Below, piece by piece: positions 15,887-24,978 of a stretch of 33,459 nucleotides of DNA. The position numbers and the translations under genes are program-made. Where the stretch lies: contig JAGBXB010000004.1 in assembly GCA_017629515.1 (NCBI GenBank), forward strand, positions 1 through 33,459, written 5' to 3'. This DNA is from Lentisphaeria bacterium (GTDB taxonomy: Bacteria > Verrucomicrobiota > Lentisphaeria > Victivallales > UBA1829). The notes beneath the pieces were generated by a model, which saw nothing but the letters and a program-made list of their open reading frames with translations, made no database searches and was not told where the DNA came from. Position 1 is the stretch's first letter. Every line of letters begins with the position of its first letter.

Positions 15887-16801
15887 TTACTGCCGTTGCC
15901 CGGAAATGGCGATATCCTCTTTAAGCGCATTTTTATCCAGAAATTCTGTAATGAGAGATTCCAGTTCTTCCGGCGCATCCTCCTGAATATATCTTCCGGC
16001 ATCCGCAAGAGTATGGATCTCTGCATTGGGGATATATTTATGCCACAAATGCAAGGCGTTTTTATTGTAAAGCCAGTCTTTCATCGCCCAGATGATCCTT
16101 ACGGGTTTTGTACGGAACATCCACAGCCCCGCTTCAATGGCAAGGATCGCCTGTACCGCTTCCGCCTCCGGAACAGAGGGTATACTTTCCACAAACCGCA
16201 GAAGCGGATATTTGCCCTCTTTGCCTTCCAGGGGGATCTTGTATGCCCTTTTCACTTCCGCGGAAAGTTTATTGCCTCCGGACTCCATGGCTTTCAGATA
16301 TACGGTAAGGAACGGCCCGATAACGGGCAGACGGCACATTGCCAGGCGCAGGGGAATGGTATAATGGGAAAAGGCGATACTGTTCATCATCACAAGGGAA
16401 GAGATCATATTGGGGTGCAAAACTGCGTATCCCATGGCGATTGTGCCGCCCCAGCCGTGACCGACGATGTTGATCCGGGTCAAAGCAAGATTCTGGATGA
16501 ATTCTTCCAGAAGAAAGATGTAACTGTTGAGCATGTAATCAAAATCTTCCGGTTTATCCGAAAGCCCGAATCCGGGAAGATCCGGTACGATGACCCTGTA
16601 TTTTTTGGAGAGAGTTTCTATAAGTCGCCTGTAAGAAAAACTCCACTGTGGACAGGCGTGAAAAAGCATGACAACTTCCCCTTCTCCCTCATCCACATAG
16701 TGTATATGCCAGGAATCCACCCGCATATAATTGCGTTTGAAAGGGAAAACTCTCTGTAAGAAAGCCTCATCTGTTTCCTGCTGCCGGATCTCTTTATTCA
16801 T
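15887..16801 (-). CDS. OleB/haloalkane-dehalogenase-like alpha/beta hydrolase, probably inactive
   Basis: The 304-residue protein follows the OleB/haloalkane dehalogenase layout: HACPQWSFSYRRLI (HGNPTW in relatives), VIVPDLPGFGLSDKP, the elbow VGHGWGGTIAMGYAVLHP, a cap region, AMKDW, and DAGRYIQED. Relatives have Asp in the elbow (HDWGG) or Ser in serine hydrolases; here it is Gly (G116, codon GGC). The catalytic His (DAGHY) is Arg (R270, codon AGA). The oxyanion HG is HA. Only the acid-like D242 stays. I infer a pseudoenzyme. The reading frame is intact, and its start lies 2 nt after the nagA-like stop. Confidence 0.85.
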   Translation of the reverse strand: MNKEIRQQETDEAFLQRVFPFKRNYMRVDSWHIHYVDEGEGEVVMLFHACPQWSFSYRRLIETLSKKYRVIVPDLPGFGLSDKPEDFDYMLNSYIFLLEEFIQNLALTRINIVGHGWGGTIAMGYAVLHPNMISSLVMMNSIAFSHYTIPLRLAMCRLPVIGPFLTVYLKAMESGGNKLSAEVKRAYKIPLEGKEGKYPLLRFVESIPSVPEAEAVQAILAIEAGLWMFRTKPVRIIWAMKDWLYNKNALHLWHKYIPNAEIHTLADAGRYIQEDAPEELESLITEFLDKNALKEDIAISGQRQ

Positions 16802-16803
16802 GG

Positions 16804-17952
16804 TCAGTCCCTGTTCTCATATACGCATTTTCCGCCGATAACAGTCCTCTTTACGGTAAGGTGATCCGGGGCAAGGATGGCAAGATCCGCATCAAACCCC
16901 TCTGCGATCCTGCCTTTTCTTTCTCCCAGATTGAGGATCTTTGCCGGATTGGCGGAAAGGATGGTGGTGGCTTCTTCTTTTGTAAAGGAAAATCTCTTTG
17001 TAAGATTGAGAAATGCTCTGTTCATGGTAAGCGAGGCTCCCACGATCGCACCGTTTTCTTCCAGTCTGCCCACATCGCCATCCCTGATGACATATTTTCT
17101 TCCGTCGATAAGGAATCTGCCTTCGGGGAGGCCTGCCCCCTGTAAAGAATCGGTTATGCCGATGATCCTTCCCGCTCCGGCGGCTTTGTGCACCAGATGG
17201 ATCAACGGTTCGGGAACATGCAGACCATCCAGAATAAGTTCGATCATTACCCTGTCATCAATAAGGATCATATCTGTCAAAGCCACCTGCCGCACCCCTC
17301 CTGCCCAGACGGGGATATCGTAGGCATCAAAAAAGTGACACACCTGGGAGATCCCCGCATCCACCATTTCCGGGAATTTTTCCGGGGGACATTCGCTATG
17401 CCCCAGAGATACTGCAATATCGTGCTTTTTCAGGAATTGTATCATTTCCCTGCTTCCGGGAAGTTCCGGTGCTATTGTAACGATACGGATATTCCCTGGG
17501 GCTGCCTGCAGCATTTTTTCCGCTTCTTCCATTGTGGGCAGCCGCAGCATATCCTCCCTCATTCCGCCGCGGAAACGGTAGGAGAGCCAGGGCCCTTCCA
17601 GATGTGCGCCTGCAATATAGCATTTGCCGTCATCCTGTCCTGTCTCCATGATCTCATGGATTTTTCTCAACCATGTAAGGGTATCTTCTTCCGGCATGGA
17701 GGAAAAAGTGGGGGCAATGGTGGTGATCCCTTTGGTAATGGCATATCGTCTTATTCCGTCAAGACTGTCGGGCATCTGGGCATCAAAGTTGCCCATGCCG
17801 TGAAAATGTGTTTCGATGAATCCGGCAAGGATCAGATCTTTTCCCTCTCTGTATTCATCCAGAAATGTTATTGCGGCAATTTTATTTCCATGGCACTCTA
17901 TCGTGCCGTAAAAACTTTTTTCATTTGTAATGATGTTGCCTTCAAGAATCAT
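16804..17952 (-). CDS. nagA: N-acetylglucosamine-6-phosphate deacetylase-like amidohydrolase
   Basis: The 382-residue protein matches the NagA family, which removes acetate from GlcNAc-6-P in the cytoplasm for amino sugar and peptidoglycan recycling. The sequence shows HFH (H49, H51), GAHLEGPW with metal ligand E119, GHS with H185, CHFFDA with H206, DGLH with H245, and ITDSLQGAG with catalytic D268. HFFDA differs from the usual HLFNAM, so a related substrate is possible. A strong AGGGAGGG precedes the ATG. The glycosyltransferase gene ends 14 nt upstream. Confidence 0.88.
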   Translation of the reverse strand: MILEGNIITNEKSFYGTIECHGNKIAAITFLDEYREGKDLILAGFIETHFHGMGNFDAQMPDSLDGIRRYAITKGITTIAPTFSSMPEEDTLTWLRKIHEIMETGQDDGKCYIAGAHLEGPWLSYRFRGGMREDMLRLPTMEEAEKMLQAAPGNIRIVTIAPELPGSREMIQFLKKHDIAVSLGHSECPPEKFPEMVDAGISQVCHFFDAYDIPVWAGGVRQVALTDMILIDDRVMIELILDGLHVPEPLIHLVHKAAGAGRIIGITDSLQGAGLPEGRFLIDGRKYVIRDGDVGRLEENGAIVGASLTMNRAFLNLTKRFSFTKEEATTILSANPAKILNLGERKGRIAEGFDADLAILAPDHLTVKRTVIGGKCVYENRD

Positions 17953-17966
17953 TTTTCCCTCCCTTG

Positions 17967-19472
17967 TTAATATATTCTGTCAAGCCTTTGATACTGATGG
18001 ATAAGAACAGGTTCACTGCCATGCAGTCCGAAACGGCGGATATTGTATTGCAGATCCAGTTCGTTGCCTGTGATAAAGTAAATATTGTATCCTTCCTTGT
18101 GCCGTTCCAGAAGTTCCTTTTCCCAGAAGCCGCCGAAAACATCCGTTCTGACCGTTTCCGGAGGAAGTCCCATGACCATCACCTGAAAAGCATTGGCGGG
18201 GGCATCGGAATGAAATGTGGAGTATACATAAAGTTTTTCCCCGTCCTGTATGCGTTTCTGTATCTCCTGCAGGATCACAGGCGGAGTGAATGTGTGACGC
18301 AGATGGTAGGGCATGGTCAGATCATCATCCCTGCCGCTTATAAAGAGAAAATCACTTACTTTGGGGGCGTGGTGCAAAAGAAGGATCGTAACAGAAATTT
18401 GCAGGAAAACAGGGAGAAATTTCATCCATTTATTTTTTTCGCTTCTCAAATACATGGCAAAACCATAGGATACCACTATTGCCCAAATTGGGAAAAGCGG
18501 GAAAAAGACTCTGGGAAAAGCGGCGTTTTTGAATACAAAAAATGCAGGTGTGGGAACAAGGAATATAAGAAAACAGATAATGACATTCCAGCGTAAGGAG
18601 GGATATTTTTTCATCAACCTTATTCCGCCGAGAATGGCAAAGGGGATGATGGCGGCAAGGATCACAAAAAAGGAGTAATACAGATTATGTGCTGCCGCCG
18701 CCGGACTTGTCCAGCCTTCCCCCCTGTCCATATTGGCAAAAAATTTCCTTGCAATGGGAAAATAGAAGAGGAAGAGTGCGGCAAAAGGGGTGACGGCAAG
18801 GAAGAAAAGTTGTTTCATACGCCGTGTTTTACGGAAAAAGAGGGCGGGAAGAAAAAAGCCCACGCCGGCACCCAGAGCCGCAAGGTTTGCCGGAATAGTC
18901 CCCACACAGAGGATACACCAGAAAAAGTAATGTACCGCCGTAAAAAATGAGGGCTTTTTCACAAATTTTTCCATGGCGATAAAGGCGGCTGTGCAGAAAA
19001 GAAAGGAAAACATATATCCCCGGATACTTGTGGCAAAAAGGATGAAAGTAGTATTGAGACACAAGGCAAAGGCAACAAGAAGTCCGGCAAAAGAGGTTTT
19101 GCGGATAAAATAACTGCAAAGAAGCCATACTGCCGCCGCCGAAGCAAAAAGGGAGACAAAACGGTAGAGAAAATAGGGCCGGGCGCCGGAGGATTCTATG
19201 AAAAGCACCCAGAGTTTCTGGGCAAGGGTGTAGATGATGTGGTTATTGGGAATATTGTAAGACCAGTAGATGCGGGAAAGAGGCAGTGGATGCACAAAAA
19301 CTTCCATCGTAAGCACTTCATCAAACCACAACGCCCGGAAGAGGTAAGGAAGGGCTGCAAAAAGCATACCGGAAAAAAGGATCAGGAAAAAGAGAAATCT
19401 TTTCCGGTAGAGGAAATTTCCGGAAAAGAGGGAGGAAAAAATATTTGTATTGCCGGGTGTTTGCTGTTCCAT
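17967..19472 (-). CDS. GT-C (family 39-like) membrane glycosyltransferase
   Basis: The 501-residue integral membrane protein starts with a short cytosolic segment and has about ten hydrophobic spans. RALWFDEV (D51-E52) after the first span is the catalytic acidic motif of GT-C enzymes, which use lipid-linked sugars at the outer face of the membrane (dolichyl/undecaprenyl-phosphate mannosyltransferase and ArnT-like). The C-terminal third is a periplasmic part. The start at MEQQ is chosen because AAAGGA lies just before it and the longer form overlaps the previous gene. The acceptor is unknown. Confidence 0.85.
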   Translation of the reverse strand: MEQQTPGNTNIFSSLFSGNFLYRKRFLFFLILFSGMLFAALPYLFRALWFDEVLTMEVFVHPLPLSRIYWSYNIPNNHIIYTLAQKLWVLFIESSGARPYFLYRFVSLFASAAAVWLLCSYFIRKTSFAGLLVAFALCLNTTFILFATSIRGYMFSFLFCTAAFIAMEKFVKKPSFFTAVHYFFWCILCVGTIPANLAALGAGVGFFLPALFFRKTRRMKQLFFLAVTPFAALFLFYFPIARKFFANMDRGEGWTSPAAAAHNLYYSFFVILAAIIPFAILGGIRLMKKYPSLRWNVIICFLIFLVPTPAFFVFKNAAFPRVFFPLFPIWAIVVSYGFAMYLRSEKNKWMKFLPVFLQISVTILLLHHAPKVSDFLFISGRDDDLTMPYHLRHTFTPPVILQEIQKRIQDGEKLYVYSTFHSDAPANAFQVMVMGLPPETVRTDVFGGFWEKELLERHKEGYNIYFITGNELDLQYNIRRFGLHGSEPVLIHQYQRLDRIY

Positions 19473-19486
19473 ATATGATCCTTTGT

Positions 19487-21340
19487 TTACGGAAGAAGTT
19501 TCTGCATGGGAGAGGGGACCCACAGGAGTTCAGTTGCCAGAAAATCCCGGAAAAGTCTTACATTTTTGTACCGGTTATGGATGACCATAAGTTTCCGGGG
19601 GGCAAAAAGGAAGATATACGGGGCGTCATCATAAATGATTCTGTGAAACTCACGGTAAAGACGGGTTCTTTCCTCATTGTCAAAGCAGAGGCGGATCTTT
19701 TCAATAAGAAGATCCGCTTCTTTATTCACATAGGTACAATGGTTGCTGGAAGCAGGAATGGATGCCAGAGAGGAGTGCCACAACTGGAAAGGATCGGGTT
19801 TGAGTGTTCCTGACCATCCTAACGCACAGGCATCGAATTCTTTGTTTTCCAGTCTTTTGACCAGTACGCTCCATTCTATTCCCAGAAGATCCATCTTTAC
19901 TCCTGCTTTTGCCATATCTTCCTTGATAACAGGAAGCATTTTCCGGTAGAGCGTGGCACTGCCGGGGAAGATGACGGTAAAGGAGAGTTTTTTGCCGTCT
20001 TTTTCCCGTATACCGTCGCCGTCGGAATCTTTCCAGCCCTGTTCTTCCAGCATTTTTATTGCTTTGGGAATATCAAAAGCGTAGGGGGCAAGCGCAGGAT
20101 CACAGGCGGAGGATTGAGGGGCAAAAGGCCCGGTAACATGATCTGCAAGAGAGTAATAAATATCTTCCAGAAGTTTTTTACGGTTCACAAGGTGACTTAA
20201 TGCCTGCCGGATCTTTTTATCCCGGAACAGGGGATTTTTCTGATTGAAGCCGATATAATTATAGGCAAAGGCACTTGCCTGCATTTTTTTCAGACTTCCC
20301 TTTTCAGAAAATTCCTTTGTATTTGTCCTGTTGATCCATTGATCGGGCGTAAGCTGATCCATATCCAGATCACCGGAAAGAAGTGCCTGCAACCTTGTGT
20401 TGGGATGCTGGATGATGTCAAAGGCGATCCATTGGAGAGAGGGCATGATCCCCAGATCTTTTCCGTAATAATTTTCAAACCGTTTCAACACGATCCTTCG
20501 GCCTTTTTCCCATTTGTGGAATGTATAAGCGCCGCAGCCGATCGCCATGCGGTTCCTTATATGGTCGTCATTGAATCTTTTGCCGGAAAAAGGTCCGCTG
20601 TAAGCGTGATAAAGATGCCGGGGCAGGGGGGAAAGGGATAAAGTAATATCTTCGGAAAGAAAATAGGGCTTGTTCCATATTACATCAAACTCATAATCAT
20701 CAAATACTTCGATCCCCGCCAGATCTGCAAGATAGGAACGCAGCGGTACAGCATCCACCTCTTTATTTTTCACCACATCCACATAGAATTTGAAATCATG
20801 GGCTGTTACCGGTACTTTTTCCCATTTTTTTCCGGTGACAGGATCGGTGAAATCATGCCACAATATCCCTTTACGCAGCTTGATGCGCCATCTTTTGTTT
20901 TCTTTATCCGCTTTCCAGGAAATTGCCATTTTAGGACGGTATTTCCCATTTCCCGCATCCTGAAAATCCCGCTGTGCAAGGGTATCGGTAAGATATGACC
21001 AGACTTGGGAAACATAGGCATCGTTGTTTATAAGCATATTCATATTGCCTGTATCTGCGCCGAATGCACTTATCAATCTCCCGCCGGAAACAGCGGCAGG
21101 GTCAAAATATTTCTGATTGGCAACCATTGTTTCTTCCGGGGGGGAAATACGATTTCTTCCCGCTTCTTCAGGAATATTTTTATGGATGAATACTGTTTTT
21201 GTGCCGGAAGTATGATTTTTCTGCAATTCTTCCACCGCGAAGCGCAAATGATCCAATGCCTGGATAAGAAGAACTGCAACGGCAATAAAAAGAATACCGA
21301 GAATGGTGACAATGATATTTAAATATGTATTTTTTCCCAT
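19487..21340 (-). CDS. Membrane-anchored oligopeptide-type solute-binding protein (SBP_bac_5)
   Basis: The 617-residue protein begins MGKNTYLNIIVTILGILF, a single uncleaved-looking membrane segment (about 8-28), then a stalk and a large family 5 extracellular binding domain. Family marks include WRIKLRKGILWHD, DFKFYVDVV, IGFNQKNPLFRDKKIRQALSHLVNR and GWKDSDGDGIREKDGKKL. It would bind peptides or another organic solute at the cell surface. No permease or ATPase gene adjoins it. A promoter lies 53 nt upstream. It heads a minus-strand unit of five genes. Confidence 0.9.
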   Translation of the reverse strand: MGKNTYLNIIVTILGILFIAVAVLLIQALDHLRFAVEELQKNHTSGTKTVFIHKNIPEEAGRNRISPPEETMVANQKYFDPAAVSGGRLISAFGADTGNMNMLINNDAYVSQVWSYLTDTLAQRDFQDAGNGKYRPKMAISWKADKENKRWRIKLRKGILWHDFTDPVTGKKWEKVPVTAHDFKFYVDVVKNKEVDAVPLRSYLADLAGIEVFDDYEFDVIWNKPYFLSEDITLSLSPLPRHLYHAYSGPFSGKRFNDDHIRNRMAIGCGAYTFHKWEKGRRIVLKRFENYYGKDLGIMPSLQWIAFDIIQHPNTRLQALLSGDLDMDQLTPDQWINRTNTKEFSEKGSLKKMQASAFAYNYIGFNQKNPLFRDKKIRQALSHLVNRKKLLEDIYYSLADHVTGPFAPQSSACDPALAPYAFDIPKAIKMLEEQGWKDSDGDGIREKDGKKLSFTVIFPGSATLYRKMLPVIKEDMAKAGVKMDLLGIEWSVLVKRLENKEFDACALGWSGTLKPDPFQLWHSSLASIPASSNHCTYVNKEADLLIEKIRLCFDNEERTRLYREFHRIIYDDAPYIFLFAPRKLMVIHNRYKNVRLFRDFLATELLWVPSPMQKLLP

Positions 21341-21392
21341 GAAAAGATTATTCCTGTCATAAAAAAACTGTTTTTTTTGCTTTTTTCCTATA

Positions 21393-21421
21393 ATTATACC
21401 ACATCCCCGCTTGAAAAACAA
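21393..21421 (-). promoter_or_regulatory. Promoter of the five-gene minus-strand unit
   Basis: On the minus strand TTGTTT (21421-21416) is followed after 17 nt by a consensus TATAAT (21398-21393), 53 nt before the start at 21340. CTTG AAAAA CAAG at 21410-21422 covers the -35 element as a small inverted repeat. Confidence 0.7.
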
Positions 21422-21529
21422 GCCATTTCGCCGTAAAGTTTAAGGAAATAATTTTATTTCTGCAGTTTTTCCTGTTTTGGAACGGGAAAGAGGGGAAAAA
21501 ATGTTAATATCGCAAAACAAAGGAACAAA

Positions 21530-22042
21530 ATGAAAAAAGTACAGTTTGAAACAATTATGGGTTCGATCACACTTGAACTGGATGATAAAAATGCTCCTGT
21601 GACAGTAGGTAACTTTCTGGAATATGTGAAAAGCGGTCACTATGTGAATACCATTTTCCACCGGGTGATCCCCTCTTTCATGATCCAGGGCGGCGGCTTT
21701 ACTCCGGATATGACCCAGAAAGCTGCCAGAGGTCCCATCAAAAATGAAGCAGGCAACGGTCTTTCCAACAAAAGAGGTACGATCGCCATGGCCCGTACTT
21801 CCGTCGTGGACAGTGCCACATGCCAGTTTTTCATCAATACTGTGGATAATGATTTTCTGGATCACACTTCCGATACTCCCTCCGGATTCGGTTATTGCGT
21901 TTTCGGAAAAGTCGTAGAGGGAATGGATGTAGTGGATAAAATTGAAAAATGCCCCACCACTTCCTGCGGCATGCACGATGATGTGCCTGTGGAACCTGTG
22001 ATCATCATCCGTGCAGCGGAGATCACAGAAGAAAATGCCTGA
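21530..22042 (+). CDS. Peptidyl-prolyl cis-trans isomerase, cyclophilin type
   Basis: The 170-residue protein is a cyclophilin without signal peptide, so cytoplasmic (PpiB-like). [18 protein letters not shown] contains catalytic R45 and Q53, and [19 protein letters not shown] is the second active-site segment. Length matches the family. AAAGGAAC precedes the ATG. It faces away from the five-gene minus unit and shares a direction with the M16 peptidase 27 nt downstream, probably as one transcript. Confidence 0.95.
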   Translation: MKKVQFETIMGSITLELDDKNAPVTVGNFLEYVKSGHYVNTIFHRVIPSFMIQGGGFTPDMTQKAARGPIKNEAGNGLSNKRGTIAMARTSVVDSATCQFFINTVDNDFLDHTSDTPSGFGYCVFGKVVEGMDVVDKIEKCPTTSCGMHDDVPVEPVIIIRAAEITEENA

Positions 22043-22069
22043 AAAGGATGAAGAAAAAGGCTTGTTTGC

Positions 22070-24655
22070 ATGAAGAAAAAGGTCATCCCCACTCTGGGGG
22101 ATATTACATATTGTGTACGGCTTCCCAACGGACTTGCCGCCTATATCATCCCGAAAAAGGCGTCTCCGGTAGTGTCCATACAGGCGTATGTACGCACCGG
22201 CAGTATCCATGAAGAAGAATTTCTGGGCTGCGGGCTTTCCCATTTCCTTGAACATATGCTTTTTATGGGGTCTTCCCGTTATCCGGGGAATGCCGCTTCC
22301 GATAAAGTAACATTTCTCGGAGGGTATTTCAACGCCTGTACCAGTAAGGAATATACTTCCTACATTACTTTCCTGCCCTCAAAATATGTAGCGGAGGGAT
22401 TGGATATCCTTGATGATATGCTGCGCAATCCCCTGTTCCCAGCCGATAAATTTGAGTCGGAAAAAAATGTGATATTGCGGGAAAGTGCCATGTATGACGA
22501 TTCTCCGGAAAGCCGTCTGGACGATCTGTTTGCGGAATCTCTGTTCAGTATCCATCCGGCAAGATTTCCTATTATCGGTTATCAGGAAAAGATCCGCAGC
22601 GTCACAAGGGATATGATGTGTGCCTACTATCAGAAAAGATACTCTCCCCACAGATGTTTTTATGTAATTGTGGGCGATGTGGATGTTTTTGAAGTGGAAA
22701 AGATCTTTACGGAAAAATGTTCCTCCTGGGCAATGGGCGATCTGCGGGAGCCGTATATCCCTGCGGAAAAAAGTATCGGCGCATTCAGTATGAAAAACCA
22801 TCCCTTTGCCGATCCGCAGACAAGATTGGCGGCAGGGTGGCATATTCCGGATGCCAATATGCCCGATTATACCGCCGCAAGGGGATTTTTCAACCTCCTT
22901 GTGCAAAGTGACAACTCCCGGCTGGATAAACGCCTGGTCATGGAAAAGGAACTGGCTTTTGATGTGTATGGAAGTGTGGACGGAAATACGGGATTTGCCA
23001 ATGCAAGTATATTTGCCACCTGTCCTTACGGTAAAAAGGATCTTCTGATACAGGAACTTTATTCGGTGACCGAATCTTTCGCCGCCAACGGGCCTACGGA
23101 AAAGGAACTTGATGGCGCTCTTACACGGATGAGAGCTGCCCATTGCCGTACATTCCTTACTGCGGAAAATATTGCCGCGGTTGCCGGAGGTGCGATTTTG
23201 TGTACCGGAGGCGTGGAAAGTGTGGATGCTTATGCCGGAAGGTTTGAAGAACTCACTCCTGAAAGGATCATGGAGGCAGGCCGAAAGTATTTCTGCAAAG
23301 AAAATTCCGCACTTGTGGCACTTCTTCCCAAAGAAAAGTATGCTGCAAGAAAAGTCTTTGCCGGAACAAAGGAAAATAAAAAGGTCAAAAATACTCTTTT
23401 CCATACAGAAAACGGTTACAAAACAATTTTCATGGAGGATAAGGAAAGTGCCTTTATCAATTTGAGTCTGGTTCTGCCCTGCGGTTCATACTGCGGGAAA
23501 GGCAAGAGTGCCGCAGGTCACCTCCTTGCGGATCTTCTGCCCACGGGAACAGCCAAATATACGGAAGAGGATATCTGCAATCTTTTAAGCGAAAATGCCA
23601 TTTCCCTGGATCTGCGTGCAGGAAATTCCGCATTGAAACTTACTCTCGTTTCTTTGCGTGAAAAATGGGACACAGCCATAAATATCCTTCACAGTATCCT
23701 GCATGAACCTCTCTATGACAAAAAGAAACTGGAACGGGAACGGCTTTCCCTTGTGGAAGAGTATAAAAGCAATCTGGTGAATCCGGAATTTCTCTCTTTT
23801 GAAACTTTTTCCGGTGAGATGGTTTCTTTCCCTCATGCTGCTATGCCGGAAGAACATTTGAAAAGTATGCAGCTTCTTACGGCAGAGGATTTGAAGGATG
23901 TTTTTGAAAATGTCTGTCTGAATCCGGAAAAAGCCGTTCTGGGACTTGCCGGAAATCTTACAGTAAAAGAGGCGGAACGCTATGCGGAGAAACTGCTCGG
24001 TACATTGAAAAAGCCCTTGCGGCCCCTGGCGGCTCTTCCGGTAAAAAAATATAAGAAAGAAGTAAGAAATATCACTCTGGAACTGGATAAAAATCAGGCG
24101 GTATTCCTTACCGGATTCCCCGGATGTGCGGCATGGGATAAAGACCGTTACGCATTGGAGATTTTGAAAGAAGCCTCCTGCAGTATGTCTTCAAAATTGT
24201 TTGATGTGGTGCGCAATCAGAACGGGCTTGCTTATTATACAGGGGTCAAACTGGCAAGTTATGCTTCCGCCGGTTCTCTCATATATTATGCAGGGACGGA
24301 AAAAGCCTCACTGGAAAAGCTTGCCGGACTTTTTGAGGAGGAGATCGCAAGAGTACGGGATAAGGGATTAAGCAGACAGGAAGTGGAAGAAGCCGTAAAA
24401 TGGATCTCTTTCCGGGAAGCCGTCCGCAGACAGAATCCCGGTACGCTTATAGGAGTCATGGCACAGGAAGAATTTTTCGGCGGAACATATAATGATGCGC
24501 TCAATAAGACTTCCATTATAGAAAAGTTGACACACAAAGAAATCAACTCCACCATAAGAAAATACTTATCCTCCCCCACCCGTCTGACCCTTATTGCCGC
24601 TCCGCCCGGTACGGAAAAAGCGAAAGGAAAAAAGGGGGCGGGAAGAAAAAAATAA
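22070..24655 (+). CDS. M16-family zinc metallopeptidase, two-lobed
   Basis: The 861-residue protein has an inverted zinc motif HFLEH (H58, E61, H62). The third ligand is probably E138 in ESEKNVILRE, which lines up with pitrilysin E169. The N-terminal half holds the active site and a first M16_C domain. The second half (about 430-861) is a decayed repeat without the motif, as in pitrilysin/insulysin-like proteins. No signal peptide is visible, so it likely degrades peptides in the cytoplasm. It ends in a basic tail (KAKGKKGAGRKK). Confidence 0.92.
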   Translation: MKKKVIPTLGDITYCVRLPNGLAAYIIPKKASPVVSIQAYVRTGSIHEEEFLGCGLSHFLEHMLFMGSSRYPGNAASDKVTFLGGYFNACTSKEYTSYITFLPSKYVAEGLDILDDMLRNPLFPADKFESEKNVILRESAMYDDSPESRLDDLFAESLFSIHPARFPIIGYQEKIRSVTRDMMCAYYQKRYSPHRCFYVIVGDVDVFEVEKIFTEKCSSWAMGDLREPYIPAEKSIGAFSMKNHPFADPQTRLAAGWHIPDANMPDYTAARGFFNLLVQSDNSRLDKRLVMEKELAFDVYGSVDGNTGFANASIFATCPYGKKDLLIQELYSVTESFAANGPTEKELDGALTRMRAAHCRTFLTAENIAAVAGGAILCTGGVESVDAYAGRFEELTPERIMEAGRKYFCKENSALVALLPKEKYAARKVFAGTKENKKVKNTLFHTENGYKTIFMEDKESAFINLSLVLPCGSYCGKGKSAAGHLLADLLPTGTAKYTEEDICNLLSENAISLDLRAGNSALKLTLVSLREKWDTAINILHSILHEPLYDKKKLERERLSLVEEYKSNLVNPEFLSFETFSGEMVSFPHAAMPEEHLKSMQLLTAEDLKDVFENVCLNPEKAVLGLAGNLTVKEAERYAEKLLGTLKKPLRPLAALPVKKYKKEVRNITLELDKNQAVFLTGFPGCAAWDKDRYALEILKEASCSMSSKLFDVVRNQNGLAYYTGVKLASYASAGSLIYYAGTEKASLEKLAGLFEEEIARVRDKGLSRQEVEEAVKWISFREAVRRQNPGTLIGVMAQEEFFGGTYNDALNKTSIIEKLTHKEINSTIRKYLSSPTRLTLIAAPPGTEKAKGKKGAGRKK

Positions 24656-24697
24656 ACTCAAAAGAAGAGAAAATAAGCATTTTTTTGCGAAAATGAT

Positions 24698-24725
24698 TTG
24701 AGATTTTCTGAAAATATGCTACATT
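24698..24725 (+). promoter_or_regulatory. Candidate promoter of the 29-residue protein
   Basis: TTGAGA (24698-24703), a 16-nt spacer and TACATT (24720-24725) stand about 50 nt before the start codon at 24778. With the terminator at 24883 it would form a separate short transcript. Confidence 0.5.
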
Positions 24726-24777
24726 AATAAAACGATTTTACCGGAAAAAACATTTTTTTATAAAAAAGGAACATGAA

Positions 24778-24867
24778 ATGGGAAACCTCAGAAAAAAACG
24801 TCGTAAAAAGATCGCACAGCACAAACGCAAAAAACTGCTGAAAGCAATGCGTCATAAGACAAAATAA
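24778..24867 (+). CDS. Tiny bS22/mS38-like (AURKAIP1/COX24-type) basic protein
   Basis: This 29-residue gene has AAGGA 7 nt before the ATG. The product opens MGNLRKKRRKKIAQHKRKK and ends LLKAMRHKTK. The pattern of KKRRKK, then a H-K-x-x-K-L-L-K stretch, matches the AURKAIP1/COX24 domain of mitochondrial mS38 and the mycobacterial small ribosomal protein bS22, which bind the 30S decoding region. Its role here as a ribosomal subunit is inferred. It has its own promoter candidate and strong terminator, unlike a chance frame. Confidence 0.8.
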   Translation: MGNLRKKRRKKIAQHKRKKLLKAMRHKTK

Positions 24868-24882
24868 GTTTTTGCTGAAAAT

Positions 24883-24920
24883 CCGGGCAGGGAGTGTTCC
24901 CTCCCGGAGATCTTTTTTTT
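24883..24920 (+). terminator. Rho-independent terminator after the 29-residue gene
   Basis: CCGGG C AGGGA (24883-24893) pairs with TCCCT CCCGG (24898-24907) around a GTGT loop with one bulged C, then a T run to 24920. It lies 15 nt after the stop codon. Confidence 0.88.
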
Positions 24921-24978
24921 CTTTCAGTTTTCCCTCTTGCGGAAGTTTTCCAGCCGCAACGGCAGAAAGGGAGGAAAA

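Noticed and set aside
15503..16759. A 418-codon plus-strand frame opposite metF and the hydrolase gene
   Set aside because: The minus strand encodes two recognisable enzymes; the plus-strand product has no domain.
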